Notes: generated from the letters alone by a model not told the origin. A stretch of DNA of 64,000 nt from Chitinophaga sp. E66 (GCA_019285755.1 CP079103.1:806001-870000), one strand, 5' to 3'; counted from the stretch's first letter, positions 51,386-61,929 are shown. Program-made: numbers and translations.

Positions 51386-52757
51386 TTAAACGTTCCCGTG
51401 AATCGCTTTCAGCCCGTCGTCGGGAAAGCGAATGTCCATGTCGTTGGCAATGTCTCTGGGGAGGGATTTGGTCGTTTTGGCGTCCAGTTCCCGGATCTGT
51501 TCCAGTTTGCCGATGATGGTATCGCCTTTGCGCTTGCCTTCTTTCAGCCTGTTCATGGCTTCATGGTAAGCGGTGCCGGCTTTGTTGATATGTTCGCCCA
51601 TTCCCTGCATTTCTTCGAGGAAGAGGATGAATTTGTCGTACAGCATGCCGCACTGCCGGAAGATCTCGTCTACGTTGCGCGCCCTGTTCTCGTGCTGCCA
51701 TAGCTGGCGGACGATCTTAAACGTAGCCACGAGGGTAGAGGGGGTGATGAGGACCACCTTTTTGGCGAGCGCGCGGTTGAATATCTCGGGGCTTTCGTTC
51801 AGGGCCAGTGTCAGCGCTGGTTCGAAGTGCATGAACATGAACACGAAGTCGGGCGATTTGAGGGTGCCAAGGCGTTGGTAATTGCGGGCGCCCAATTCGT
51901 CGATGTGTTCATTGATATTGCGGACGAGTTGTTTGAGGTGGAGTTTTTCTCTGCCGGGTCCTGCGTATTGAAATAGGCGACATAGGCGTTGAGGCTCACT
52001 TTGCTGTCGATGATCAGGTGTTTGCCATCCGGGAGTTTCAGGATGAAATCCGGTCGGAAGTTTCGGCCCTGGTCGGCGTCGCGGTGGGTTTCTTCGCTGG
52101 TGTAGTCGATGTATTTCTGGAGGCCTTCGGCTTCGAGGATGAGGCGGAGGCGGTCTTCGCCCCAGTTGCCTTGTACTTTGACGTCTGATTTGAGGGCGCT
52201 GGCCAGCCGCTGGGCATCTTCGCTGAGGCGGAGGTTCAGTTGCTGGAGGGATTCTATTTCTTTTTTGAGGGAAGTGAGGTCGTGGATATCTTCTTTCCGC
52301 GTCTCTTCGATGGTTTTGCGGAACTGGCCGATGTCGGTCTGAAGGGGGCCAGCAGGTGGTCTAATGCGAGCTTATTGGTTTCGAGGAAATCGCGGCTTTT
52401 CTGGTGAAGGATGTCGTTTGCGAGATTGGCGAATTCCTGCCGGTTGCGCTCATGGATCTGCCGGAGCTGGTCGCCGAAAAGTGAGAGTTGTTCTTTTTCC
52501 TTGTCTGCAGCGGCCAGGGAGGCCGTCAGGCGGCGCAATTCCCCTTCCTGAGACTTGAGTTCCTGATCGCGCTGGTGGAGCGTAAAGAGGGTGCTGTCAT
52601 ACATTTCCCGGGTCACATATCCTTCGTCTACCTGTTCGCGGCTGAGGCGCTGGGCCAGTTCGTGCTTCGGCACATAGAACCGGCGGAGGAGGAGGTAGCC
52701 AAGCAGGCCGCCTGCGAACAGCCCTGCCATCAGTACGGAAAGGAGGGTTAATGTCAT
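51386..52757 (-). CDS. rmuC: DNA recombination protein RmuC
   Basis: About 457 residues. A single N-terminal membrane helix (LLSVLMAGLFAGGLLGYLLL) is followed by a long coiled coil (EQVDEGYVTREMY...KEKEQLSLFGDQLRQIHE) and the RmuC domain (VQGNWGEDRLRLILEAEGLQ, RPDFILKLPDGKHLIIDSKVSLNAYVAYF, LIPSTLVATFKIVRQLW-like). RmuC limits recombination at inverted repeats, probably through a nuclease-like fold. Frame breaks near 52350 and 51940. First gene of the operon rmuC - GNAT - GATase - ypdA; its promoter element ends six bases before the ATG. Confidence 0.92.
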
Positions 52758-52762
52758 GGGAG

Positions 52763-52770
52763 CAAAGTTA
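52763..52770 (-). promoter_or_regulatory. Bacteroidota -7 element of rmuC (TAACTTTG on minus)
   Basis: CAAAGTTA on plus, exact TAnnTTTG on minus, ending six bases before the rmuC ATG, which would make the transcript leaderless. Confidence 0.55.
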
Positions 52771-52800
52771 AGGAATCGGGGCGATGCGGCGTTGGCCGGA

Positions 52801-52820
52801 TTATGCACACCTGTGCATAA
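52801..52820. promoter_or_regulatory. 20-bp palindrome TTATGCACA-CC-TGTGCATAA
   Basis: A 9-2-9 perfect inverted repeat 31 bases upstream of the rmuC -7 element, between rmuC and the terminator of nagB. It could be an operator for rmuC or a short hairpin; no regulator is identified. Confidence 0.55.
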
Positions 52821-52829
52821 AACGAAAAA

Positions 52830-52852
52830 GGTCCGGGCGTGTTGCCCGGACC
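52830..52852 (-). terminator. Terminator of the nagB-lmbE gene
   Basis: Stem GGTCCGGGC / GCCCGGACC, five-base loop, T-run on the minus strand; 28 bases beyond the stop. Confidence 0.87.
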
Positions 52853-52879
52853 GTATCAAACATTTCTCTTTAGTATTTA

Positions 52880-54798
52880 TTACATGAAATGGTAGCGAAC
52901 GAAGGCTTCCATCGCCGCGTATTTCTGCAGACCGAGTTTGTCGTACAGTTCGGCAGTGTTGGCGTTGCGTTCTTCGGCGCGCTGCCAGAACTCGCGTGCG
53001 TCGGCGCCCTGGAAGGGAACTACGTCTTTCTGGCTCTGGTGGATGAAGATACCCAGGCGTTTCTGCATGATCTGGTCGGGGCTCATGGGCACCGCCATTT
53101 CGATCTCGTGGATATCCCATTCCTGCCATGCGCCTTTATACAGCCAAACCCAGCAATCTTTCGCCCAGTCGTCGTTTTCACTTCTTCCAGTGCGGCAAAG
53201 ATGATGTCGAGGCATACTTTATGGGTGCCATGCGGGTCGGCGAGGTCGCCTGCGCAATATACCTGTTGCGGTTTCAGTTCGCGGAGCAGCTCCACGGTCA
53301 GCTTCACGTCTTCAGGGCCCATGGGCTTCTTCTCTACCAGGCCGGTTTCGTAGAAGGGCAGGTTCTGGAAATGCGCGTGATCGTCGCCTACGCCCACGTA
53401 GCGGCAAGTGGCGTTCGCTTCACCACGGCGGATCAGCCCCTTAATGGCGCGGATCTCGGGGTATCTTTCTGGCTGGGCTTCTTGCTGCCGATAAAAGCCT
53501 TCGCGTTCTCCAGGATCTGGGAGCTCTTGCTGCGGTCGATGTCGAACATGCCTTCGAAACCTACGGCGAAGTCGATGAAACGGAGCACAAACTCGTCGGT
53601 AACCGCGATGTTGCCGGAAGTCTGGTAAGCAACGTGCACGTCGTGCCCTTGTTCGTGGAGACGGATGAAGGTGCCGCCCATGGAGATGATATCGTCATCA
53701 GGGTGCGGGCTGAAGATGAGGGCGCGCTTGCGCTCGGGGGTAGAGCGTTCCGGATGGTTGGGAAGCTCAGCGCCGGGTTTACCGCCGGGCCAGCCGGTGA
53801 TGGTATCGCGGATGGCGTTGAATTCCTTGATATTCAGCTCGTAAGCGGAGCCGTATTGTACGATCAGGTCGTTCAGGCCATTATTGTTATAATCCTTGTC
53901 GGTGAGCATGAGAATGGGCTTGTTCAGCTTCAGCGCCAGGCTGGTTACCGCTTTGCGGGTCAGCAGGGGCGTCCATTCACAGTCGCCTGTGAGCCAGGGC
54001 TCCTTGTTGCGGGTCAGCTCGGAAGCGGCCTGCTCATCGATCACGAATTTGCAGTTAGGGTGCTGCTGGAGCAGGGAGGCGGGCCTGGTCGGTGCTGGAG
54101 CCTTCTACGGAGCGGCGCACGATTTTGGCTTTATGCTGGCCCCAGGCGAGGAGGATGACCTTTTTAGCCTTCATGATGGTGCCGATGCCGGTAGTAATGG
54201 CAAGGCGGGGTACCTGGCTCATGTTGGAGAACTCGTAAGCGTTGGCCAGACGGGTGCTGTTGTCCAGGGTTACGAGGCGGGTATGGGAGTTGACGTTGGA
54301 GCCGGGCTCGTTAAAACCGATGTGCCCGTTGTTGCCGATGCCCAGGATCTGGATATCGATACCGCCGGCTGCTTCGATCTTGCGCTCATACGCTTCAGCG
54401 TAAGCTTTGATCTCCTTGGGAACTGTGCCGTCCGGAACGTTGCAGTTTTCTGCGGGGATGTCGATGTGATTGAACAAATGCTCTTTCATAAACCGGTTGT
54501 AGCTCTGAAGCGCGTCCGGCTCGATCGGGTAATACTCGTCGAGGTTGAAAGTCACCACGTTTTTAAAGCTCAGTCCCTCTTCTTTATGAAGGCGAACGAG
54601 TTCAGCATAAAGGTACTTCGGAGTAGATCCGGTGGCAAGACCTAATACGGCAGGTTCTTTCGCAGCCTGCTTTTCGCGTATAAGAGCAGCGATCTCCCTT
54701 GCCACGGCTTTGGAGCCTTCCTTGGCGTCAGGGTGAATGTCCACGGAAATCTGTTCGAAACTGTCGATCAGTTCAATTTCCTGGTGATTGATGGTCAT
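52880..54798 (-). CDS. nagB: Glucosamine-6-phosphate deaminase fused to an LmbE/PIG-L-type deacetylase domain
   Basis: About 640 residues; ordinary NagB has about 260. The N-terminal part is NagB (LGLATGSTPKYLYAELVRLH, VVTFNLDEYYPIEPDALQSYNRFM, ILGIGNNGHIGFNEPGS), converting GlcN-6-P to fructose-6-P and ammonia. The C-terminal part is an LmbE-like zinc deacetylase (IFSPHPDDDIISMGG, metal site ADPHGTHK). Such fusions could deacetylate GlcNAc derivatives and then deaminate them. Frame breaks near 54085, 53460 and 53180. Next to GH20 and GH92 genes, so it probably channels amino sugars from glycans into glycolysis. Confidence 0.92.
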
Positions 54799-54984
54799 TG
54801 TTCAGTTTTTTAATGCGTTTTCAAAAACGAGCCGGAAAATTAAATAAAATACAGGGAATGTTCTTAAAAATTTATGATTGACTATTTGTCCGGCGCCCCC
54901 TTCCCCGAAATCCAAAAAGCATTTTACTCCGTTAATTAATACAAACCTCGCCTCTGTTCACCCTAAAACCCTCTTTTGCCACCC

Positions 54985-55390
54985 ATGATGCATAAAATGA
55001 TCCTGATAGCGGCCGGCGCCGCCCTTTGATCGTAACCGGCATATCGGCAACCCTCCGGGCAGACAAACCCCTTGCTACCGAAAGCGATAACAATTGGGTG
55101 AAATCCAGGACCGGGGCCTGGGCAGGTAAGAAATCCGGCAGGCAGCTCTGGTACAAACTCGACCGCAATGCCCGGATATGGTTTAGCCTGGATGGGCACG
55201 ACTGGTCAGAAGAGGCAGACGGGATGTGGGCCGACAAGCAGGACCGCCAGCTTAAAGTAGGGAAGGCAAGTTGTGGTGGACGGACGACGACGGCAAGAAC
55301 TTCGAAGAAGTCCCGGAATGGAAATGGCAGGGGCCCCGCGGAGAGTGGTATAAATTCGATGCTAAATGGACCCTTTGGGTCTCGCGATAA
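54985..55390 (+). CDS. Small Trp-rich exported or anchored protein of unknown function
   Basis: About 135 residues. N-terminal hydrophobic segment (ILIAAGAALLIVTGISATL) that could be a signal or anchor, then a repeating pattern rich in Trp, Asp and Lys (NNWVKSRTGAWAGKKSGRQLWYKLD, WFSLDGHDWSEEADGMWAD, WWTDDDGKNFEEVPEWKWQGPRGEWYKFDAKW). The alternating Trp/Asp pattern resembles small beta-propeller or lectin-like repeats but no family is recognised. Frame breaks near 55035 (T3 where four are needed) and 55265. Lone plus-strand gene between the nagB and GH20 genes. Confidence 0.6.
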
Positions 55391-55485
55391 TATTCTATAG
55401 AGTCATCAGGAATATTTCAAAATAGAGTCACGAATAGCATACAGATGAAGAAACAGGTCCGCCGTTCTCGAACGGTGGTCGAAAA

Positions 55486-55515
55486 GAAAAAGCCGGGCCT
55501 CATGGTCCGGCTTTT
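55486..55515. terminator. Bidirectional terminator
   Basis: Stem AAAAAGCCGG / CCGGCTTTTT with a ten-base loop, between the Trp-rich gene (plus) and the end of the GH20 gene (minus). Confidence 0.87.
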
Positions 55516-55522
55516 TCTTTGC

Positions 55523-57812
55523 GCTATTGTACGATAAGCTCATCCACAAATAGCCAGGCGGGTTCCCCCTCGCCGGGGCGCCGTCAGGTATTTTGCCGAG
55601 GGCCCGCAAGGTAAACTTTACGTACCGGCCCTTCACATCCTGTAAGCCCTCCCTGATCCGGATGATGCCGTTGCCGCCGGGATCTTTGCGTTGGAGCACT
55701 TCTTTATAATGCTTCCGTCTTCCGACACGGCGATCACGATTTCTTTCGGCGGGTATATCCATTGTTCGCGGTTGGCGAGGTAATTAAGCCCCACGCGCAT
55801 GATATCCGTACTATCTCCCAGGTCCACTATGGCTTCCATGGCGCCGCCGCTGTAGCCGGTCCATTGATTGGCTCCGAACTCCTTTGTCCCTTCGATACCG
55901 TTCACCAGGCAAAAGCGCCCGGATTATAGTTTTGGTGGGGCGGTTTGGACAGGGTTACCTTTTGCCCATCGCTTTGTGGAAAAGGAATGCCTGCTGGTAC
56001 TCGTTGCCGTAGGGCTTGCCGTCTTCCAGCACGATGGCGCGGATAGTACCGGTTTGGGTGACCGGTACCGGCGCCGTGTAGGCTGTGGCGCTGGCGTCGG
56101 GGGCTGAGCTGTCTGTGGAGTAGACGATCTTGCCGCCGTCGAGCTTAGAGTCCAGGCGTACCTGTACGCCGTTTTTACCATCGCTTTCCACAACGGGGCG
56201 TACTTCGAAGACGTGTTTGGCGTAGTTGACGCTCTTTTATCCAGGCGGGGAAGTGGCGTTTGAGCCTTTCCAGGAAATCGTCGAAGTTCCTTTTCTCCTT
56301 TGGAGACCATAGGACCTCCGCCAGTGCCACGGCGCGGGGTATACCATGTATTCCGCGTGCTCCGGGCTTCCGATGTACTCTGTCCACACGTTAGCCTGTG
56401 CGCCTTTGATAAAGGCGGCTTCTGTTGCAGAAAGGCCGTCGGGAACAGGGTCGTACCCATACACTTTGCTTACTGGTGTAAGGCTGCCATTGGCCAGGGG
56501 CTCGTTTTACCGAGCGATTGATAGTAATCGAAGTATACGTATCCGGCGGGAGTCATGATGACGTCGTGGTGCTGTTTGGCCGCCGCAATGCCGCCTTCGA
56601 TACCCCGCCAGCTCATTACTGTGGCGTTGGGCGCGAGGCCGCCTTCGAGGATCTCGTCCCATCCGATGATCTGGCGCCCTTTTTCATTCAGCCATTTTTC
56701 CATCCTGTGGATGAAGTAACTCTGCAGGGCATGTCCGTCTTTGAGGCCTTCTGCTTTCATGCGAGCCTGGCATTTGGGGCATTTGTCCCAACGCACTTTC
56801 GGGCATTCGTCGCCGCCGATGTGGATGTATTTGGAGGAAAGAGGATCATCACTTCTTCCAGCACATTTTGCAGGAATAAGAAGGTAGAGTCGTTGCCTGC
56901 GCAGAACACGTCATCAAAAACACCCCATGTGGTGCCTACGCTATAGGGGCCACCGGTGCAACCGAGGCTGGGATATGCCGCGAGGGCCGCCAGGGCATGG
57001 CCGGGCATTTCTATTTCTGGTATAATGGTAACATGGCGCTCTTCCGCGTATTTCACTACATCCTTGATGTCTTCCTGTGTATAGAAGCCGCCGTATGGCT
57101 TACCGTCGAATTTATTGTCTTCGATCCTGCCTTCCAGGGTTTCCTTTCTTCTGCTGGCGATTTCCTGGAGCTTAGGGTAGCGCTTGATCTCGATGCGCCA
57201 GCCCTGATCGTCTGTCAGGTGCCAGTGAAAAGTATTCATCTTATGCATGGCCAGCAGGTCGATGTATTTCTTGATGAAGTCAACCGGGAAGAAGTGGCGG
57301 CTTACATCGAGGTGAAGTCCGCGGTAGGCGAAGCGTGGCTGGTCGGAGATATCCGCGCCCGGCAACCAGTATGCCGTGGCGGAATGCATGGGCAACAACT
57401 GGATGAGGGTTTGCATACCATAAAACGTTCCGGCTGCATCGTCGCCATCAATGGTGACCAGGTCTTTCCCAACTTTCATCCGGTACGCTTCCGCGATGGC
57501 TTTTTCGCCTTCCGGGCGGGTCCGGAACACAATGGCGTTCATGGATCCGCTGTCCTGCACCTGTAAAGCGAACCCGCTGAGGGATCGGAACCATTCATTG
57601 AACAGATCGGCTGTTTTGCGGTCTGCCGGGGTAGCGGCCACCAGCACGGTGCGTTTATCCAGCAGGAAGGAGTCCGCCGTTTCGGTGAGCCTTGCGGGCA
57701 AGGGTATGAGGCTGATGGGCGCTTTGGGCGCGGTGCCATCCGGGCCATAGGTACCGCAGGAGGCGAGGCCGGCTGCGGCTAATAAAGCAACGAAGAGCGT
57801 TTTGATGGTCAT
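55523..57812 (-). CDS. Beta-N-acetylhexosaminidase, GH20, with C-terminal discoidin-like domain
   Basis: About 760 residues. Lipoprotein signal (LLAAAGLASCGTYGP), then the GH20 N-domain (LTETADSFLLDKRTVLVAATP), the TIM barrel (RFAYRGLHLDVSRHFFPVDFIKKYIDLLAMHKMNTFHWHLTDDQGWRIEI) and the catalytic Asp-Glu pair in the GGDEC segment (joined across a break near 56845). A chitobiase-type C-terminal beta-domain (KIVYSTDSSAPDA) and a discoidin-like F5/8 module (GTKEFGANQWTGYSGGAMEAIVDLGD) follow. It removes terminal GlcNAc or GalNAc from glycans at the cell surface or periplasm. Seven frame breaks. Downstream genes in the same direction are a fibre-like protein and GH92. Confidence 0.92.
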
Positions 57813-57818
57813 GACTGT

Positions 57819-58766
57819 CTATGGTTTTGAGTCGGGCAAAGCGGCTTTACGAGCCTGGCTTTCTTTTTCCAGTGCGGCCACCTTGACCTTCAGCTTATCA
57901 TTTTCTTTTTCAGTTCAATAAGATACAACGTTAATTCCTCTATTTTCTGCATTTGGATCTTCTGCATGGCGCCAAGGTCGAGGCCTTCTTTTTCGATCGT
58001 CGCGGCGGAAGGTACGTCCGGCAGGTGTTGTTGGGTACGGATGTGGTCTTCTACGAACTTCAGGTCCCGCAATACATATGCCGAATCGAATACATAGTCG
58101 GGCCAGCCGGTTAATGTGACTTTTACTTTTTCGCGGTGATGTCACCGTTTACGGCCAGGCGGCTTTGTGGGGTGGTGGTACCGATACCTACATTGCCGTC
58201 GTGGCTGATATGCATTTGCACGACCGGGTCCACTCCCTGTCCGGCATTGGACACAGGATTGGTAAGAAATTGCAGGTAAGTGTCCCAAGAGGTGCCCCTA
58301 TAAGACCGGATCATAGCTTTGCCAGCATTTTGGAATTCATATGAAATATCCCGTTTGCTGCCTTCGCCTCCAGGAAAGTTAGGTCCAAGAATAACTACTT
58401 TTGCATATTCGCTATTGGTGACTTTTCCAAATACCGGATTCGGTGCCGTAATACCATTCTTGACTCTCAACATGCCGCTACTATCCAAATGCATCACTTC
58501 TCTTGCATCTGTGCTATAGTCGATCAGCTTATTGTTCTCAAAAAGCCACCGGAAACGGAAGCCGCTGGCAGCGTTGCCATAGATGCCGAAATTGAAAGAG
58601 CCATTAGTTTGATGGATAAATCCGGAACGGAAGTTACCTGACCACATGCCGGTTTTAATAGTATTGAAGTACACGTTGTTCATTCGAATGGTATCGAAAG
58701 TGCCGACCTGAGAAAAAGCCGTTCCACCAAAAAGCACGGTCAACAGCGAAAGGATGATTTTTTCAT
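57819..58766 (-). CDS. Tail-fibre-like surface protein with C-terminal coiled coil
   Basis: About 315 residues. A signal peptide (MKKIILSLLTVLFGGTAFSQ after adding one A near 58757) precedes a beta-rich region (SGFIHQTNGSFNFGIYGNAASGFRFRWLFENN) and the typical trimer-fibre segment HISHDGNVGIGTTTPQSRLAVNGDITAK, then a conserved segment (GWPDYVFDSAYVLRDLKFVEDHIRTQQHLPDVPSAATIEKEGLDLGAM) and a coiled coil ending KEKESQARK. Such fibre-like proteins are widespread and of uncertain role in Bacteroidota. Frame breaks near 58757, 58130 and 57910. Lies between GH20 and GH92. Confidence 0.8.
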
Positions 58767-58773
58767 AGAAAAA

Positions 58774-58796
58774 GGGAGGGTTTTTTTGACCCTCCC
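58774..58796 (-). terminator. Terminator of the GH92 gene
   Basis: Stem GGGAGGG / CCCTCCC around a T-rich loop with a T-run on the minus strand; seven bases after the GH92 stop. Confidence 0.85.
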
Positions 58797-58802
58797 AAGA
58801 TA

Positions 58803-61730
58803 CTATTCAATAATGATTTCATCTGCGAAAATGTGCCCATGCTCACCCTTGCCCGGATGCCAGTCGGGGATGATGCCCATGGATGTTGCCACCACTTTCA
58901 CATACCGCGCTTTCGCATTGACGGGCAGGCTCAGCTCCTGGATGAAGCTGCCGTGTTCGCGGGGTGAAAAGGTATTCTTTGCCACGCCGGCCGATTTATA
59001 ATCCCTGCCGTTGTCGGAAAGAAAGAACTCCACCTGCGTGGGGTAGAAGATCCATGAGCCAATGTCCTGCAGTACGCCCAGGCCGAGCTTCTTCAATTGG
59101 CGGGGAGCCTTCAGGTCCACGATGGCTTCCAGGTCGCCGGGCGTGTGGCTTTGCCATGCGCCGAGGCGGAAGTCTTCCCGGCCACGGATCCCGTCTATCA
59201 ATCCGTCAGGGCCACCTGCTGTAAACTGCGGGTGGATCTTAGACAGTACCTGGATGGTTTTATCGGTAGGGATGAGGTAGAACGGCGTTTCAGTCACCTG
59301 GCTGTATTGCCCGTTGCGGAAGGCCACGGCTTTGAGGCGCGCGGTTTTCTTCAGGGTAATGGGACCGGTATATTTGCCGGATGCTTTCGTAGGATTGCTG
59401 CCATCAAGCGTGTAGAAGATGCTGGTGTTAGGTTCTACGGCTTTTAAGGAAACGGGCATCGAATGTTTAAAGCGGTCTTCGGCAGCGATCACATAAGGCA
59501 CCGCTACGATGAGGTCTTCGGTGATGGCGCTTACGGGTACATTCGTGCCGGTGGCCCAGGTTTTATTGGGCGTGCTGCTCATGTCGAACGTCAGTTCGCC
59601 TCCGGCCATGATGGCAGCGTGCGGCAGTGCGGAAACGGTCAGCGGAGTTACTTTGCCGGAAGCGTCTTTCAGGCTCACGTTTTTAACATAGAAGTGCTTC
59701 GGGCTGAGGTTGTTCGCTTTAATGGTAAACGTCTTGCCGCTTTCGAGGTGGATTTTCACTTCATCGAAAGCAGGCGTTCCAAGAGCATACTGACCATCGC
59801 CGGGGCGAACAGGGTAGATGCCCATGGCGCTCATGATATACCAGGCGCTCATCTGCCCGCAGTCTTCATTGCCGCTGAGGCCGTCCGGCGCGTTGTGGTA
59901 CATGGTGTTCATCACCTGGTGCACCAGTTCCTGCGTTCTCCAGGGCTGACCGGCATAGTTGAACAGATAAGCGATATGATGGCTGGGCTCGTTGCCATGG
60001 GCATACTGACCGATCAGGCCGGTAATGTCGCTCTGGTGGCGGCCGGACAGTTTGTCTTCCGTGGTGAAGAGATGATTCAGTTTATCGATGAATTTCTCCC
60101 TTCCGCCGTTCAGTTTCATCAGGCCGGAAACATCTTGCGGAGCATAGAAGCTGTATTGCCAGCTGTTGGCTTCGGTGAAGAAGTTGTTCACCTCGGTGGG
60201 AACGAATGGGCTCATCCATCTTGCGCCGATCTTGCCGCGCACGAAGCCGGTAGATGCGTCGTAGATGTTTTTGTAGGATTGCGCGCGGCGCATATAGCGG
60301 TTATACACTTCCATATCGCCCATCATCTTGCCCATCTGTGCGATGCACCAGTCGTCATAGGAGTATTCCAGCGTGCGGGACACGGATTCCGGTTGAGTGT
60401 CCATACTGAGGTAACCCTGGCGAATGTAATCCTGCATGCCGAAACGCGTGCCTTCCGCATAGCTGCGCATGGCTTCCAAAGCGTATTTCGCATCGTATCC
60501 ACGGATGCCTTTCTGGTAGGCGTCCACGATCACGGGAACGGAGTGGTAACCGATCATGCAGAAGGTCTCGTTGCCGCTCAGTTCCCAAACCGGCAGCATG
60601 CCGCCGTTCTTGTATTGGGCCAGGAAGGTATTGATCCAGTCATTGGTCTTATGCTGGTTAATGATGGTCATGAGGGGATGCAGGGCGCGGTGGGTGTCCC
60701 AGAGGGAGAAAACGCTATGGTTCTCGAAACCTTCGGCCTTGTGGACCTTCAGGTCTGTGCCGCGGTATTGCCCGTCTACATCCATGTAAAGATTGGGGTT
60801 GAGGCAGGCGTGGTAGAGGGCTGAGTAGAACATGGTCTGTTGGTCTTCCGTCCCGCCTTTCACTTCTATTTTTCCGAGCTCTTTGTTCCAGGCGCTGACT
60901 GTATTGGCGAGCGTGCCGTCGAAGTCGAAGCCGGGCATTTCGGCATCGAGGTTTTTCATGGCGCCTTCTTCGCTGACGCCGCTGATCGCTACTTTCACGA
61001 GCACGGGGTCTTTCACGTCAAATGTAAAGCAGGCTTTGATGTTGCGGCCTTCCGCCTGCTGCAGTGCGCCTTTGGTGGTGTCGCCAAGGGCAACGGTATG
61101 ACTCCGGAAGGGCTTGCTGAACTTCATGGCGAAAAACAGGATCTGGTCTTTGGCCCAGCTGGTGGAGCGGCGCATGCCCACTACAGTGGAGTCGTTGATC
61201 ACTTTCAGGGAGGAGTTGATAACGATATCGCGGTGGTAAAGATCGAGCAGTACGTGCCCTTCTTTAGCCGAGGCGGGGAATTCGTATTTATGCAGCCCAA
61301 CGCGGCGGGTAGCCGTAAGGCTGGCCTGGATGTCGTATTTGTCGAGATGTACGCTGTAAAAGCCCGCGTATGCCTTTTCCCGTGCATGTGAAAAGGGCGA
61401 GGCGTAAGCTTCGTTGTTCCACGCAGGTTGACCGGTAACTGGCATGAGCAGGACATCGCAATAGTCTTCGATGCCGGTACCGCTGAGATGGGTATGTGAG
61501 AAGCCGTATACTACGGAGTCGGTGTAATGATAACCGGAGCAGCCGTCCCAGCCTTTGAGGCGGGTGTCGGGGCTCAGCTGAACCATGCCGAAGGGCATGC
61601 TGGGCCCGGGATATGTATGCCCATGGCCGCCGGTACCGATAAAGGGATTTACTTTGTGCGCATAGTCCTTATGCTGCGCATGCGCTGCAGACGCCAGCCC
61701 CAGGGCCAGCATAACCATCCATTTTTTCAT
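58803..61730 (-). CDS. GH92-family alpha-mannosidase with CHB_HEX and discoidin-like C-terminal domains
   Basis: Intact 975-residue enzyme, the longest unbroken gene in the window. Signal peptide (VMLALGLASAAHAQ) and the GH92 core: VNPFIGTGGHGHTYPGPSMPFGMVQLSPDTR, GCSGYHYTDSVVYGFSHTHLSGTG, and the catalytic region DGLSGNEDCGQMSAWYIMSAMGIYPVRPG. A chitobiase-type beta-domain (SIFYTLDGSNPTKASGKYTGPITLKKTARLKAV) and a discoidin-like end (RQLKKLGLGVLQDIGSWIFYPTQVEFFLSDNG) follow. GH92 enzymes trim alpha-mannose, often from N-glycans or yeast mannan. A LacI-type palindrome lies 86 bases upstream. Confidence 0.94.
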   Translation of the reverse strand: MKKWMVMLALGLASAAHAQHKDYAHKVNPFIGTGGHGHTYPGPSMPFGMVQLSPDTRLKGWDGCSGYHYTDSVVYGFSHTHLSGTGIEDYCDVLLMPVTGQPAWNNEAYASPFSHAREKAYAGFYSVHLDKYDIQASLTATRRVGLHKYEFPASAKEGHVLLDLYHRDIVINSSLKVINDSTVVGMRRSTSWAKDQILFFAMKFSKPFRSHTVALGDTTKGALQQAEGRNIKACFTFDVKDPVLVKVAISGVSEEGAMKNLDAEMPGFDFDGTLANTVSAWNKELGKIEVKGGTEDQQTMFYSALYHACLNPNLYMDVDGQYRGTDLKVHKAEGFENHSVFSLWDTHRALHPLMTIINQHKTNDWINTFLAQYKNGGMLPVWELSGNETFCMIGYHSVPVIVDAYQKGIRGYDAKYALEAMRSYAEGTRFGMQDYIRQGYLSMDTQPESVSRTLEYSYDDWCIAQMGKMMGDMEVYNRYMRRAQSYKNIYDASTGFVRGKIGARWMSPFVPTEVNNFFTEANSWQYSFYAPQDVSGLMKLNGGREKFIDKLNHLFTTEDKLSGRHQSDITGLIGQYAHGNEPSHHIAYLFNYAGQPWRTQELVHQVMNTMYHNAPDGLSGNEDCGQMSAWYIMSAMGIYPVRPGDGQYALGTPAFDEVKIHLESGKTFTIKANNLSPKHFYVKNVSLKDASGKVTPLTVSALPHAAIMAGGELTFDMSSTPNKTWATGTNVPVSAITEDLIVAVPYVIAAEDRFKHSMPVSLKAVEPNTSIFYTLDGSNPTKASGKYTGPITLKKTARLKAVAFRNGQYSQVTETPFYLIPTDKTIQVLSKIHPQFTAGGPDGLIDGIRGREDFRLGAWQSHTPGDLEAIVDLKAPRQLKKLGLGVLQDIGSWIFYPTQVEFFLSDNGRDYKSAGVAKNTFSPREHGSFIQELSLPVNAKARYVKVVATSMGIIPDWHPGKGEHGHIFADEIIIE

Positions 61731-61815
61731 TCACTGTTTTTAAGTATCCGTCCACCGCCGCCGCGGCATAGAAGCAGGCCCGGTGGGAAAAAGCTAAAAT
61801 AAGGAAAATGTATCG

Positions 61816-61829
61816 CTAAAACGTTTTAG
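61816..61829. promoter_or_regulatory. Perfect 14-bp palindrome CTAAAACGTTTTAG, LacI-family operator-like
   Basis: The centre AACGTT with AT-rich arms is typical of LacI/GalR-family sites. It lies 86 bases upstream of the GH92 start. No LacI-family gene is in the window. Confidence 0.65.
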
Positions 61830-61881
61830 TGTTCCGGAAAATGATGAATGGAGTCATGGTAGGGAAGCACATGTAATAAAA

Positions 61882-61907
61882 AAAGCCCCGGTGCTTGCCG
61901 GGGCTTT
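61882..61907 (-). terminator. Terminator of the EEP-family gene
   Basis: Stem AAAGCCCCGG / CCGGGGCTTT, short loop and a T-run on the minus strand, 23 bases after the stop. Confidence 0.87.
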
Positions 61908-61929
61908 CGTGAATATGATCGTCAATTAC

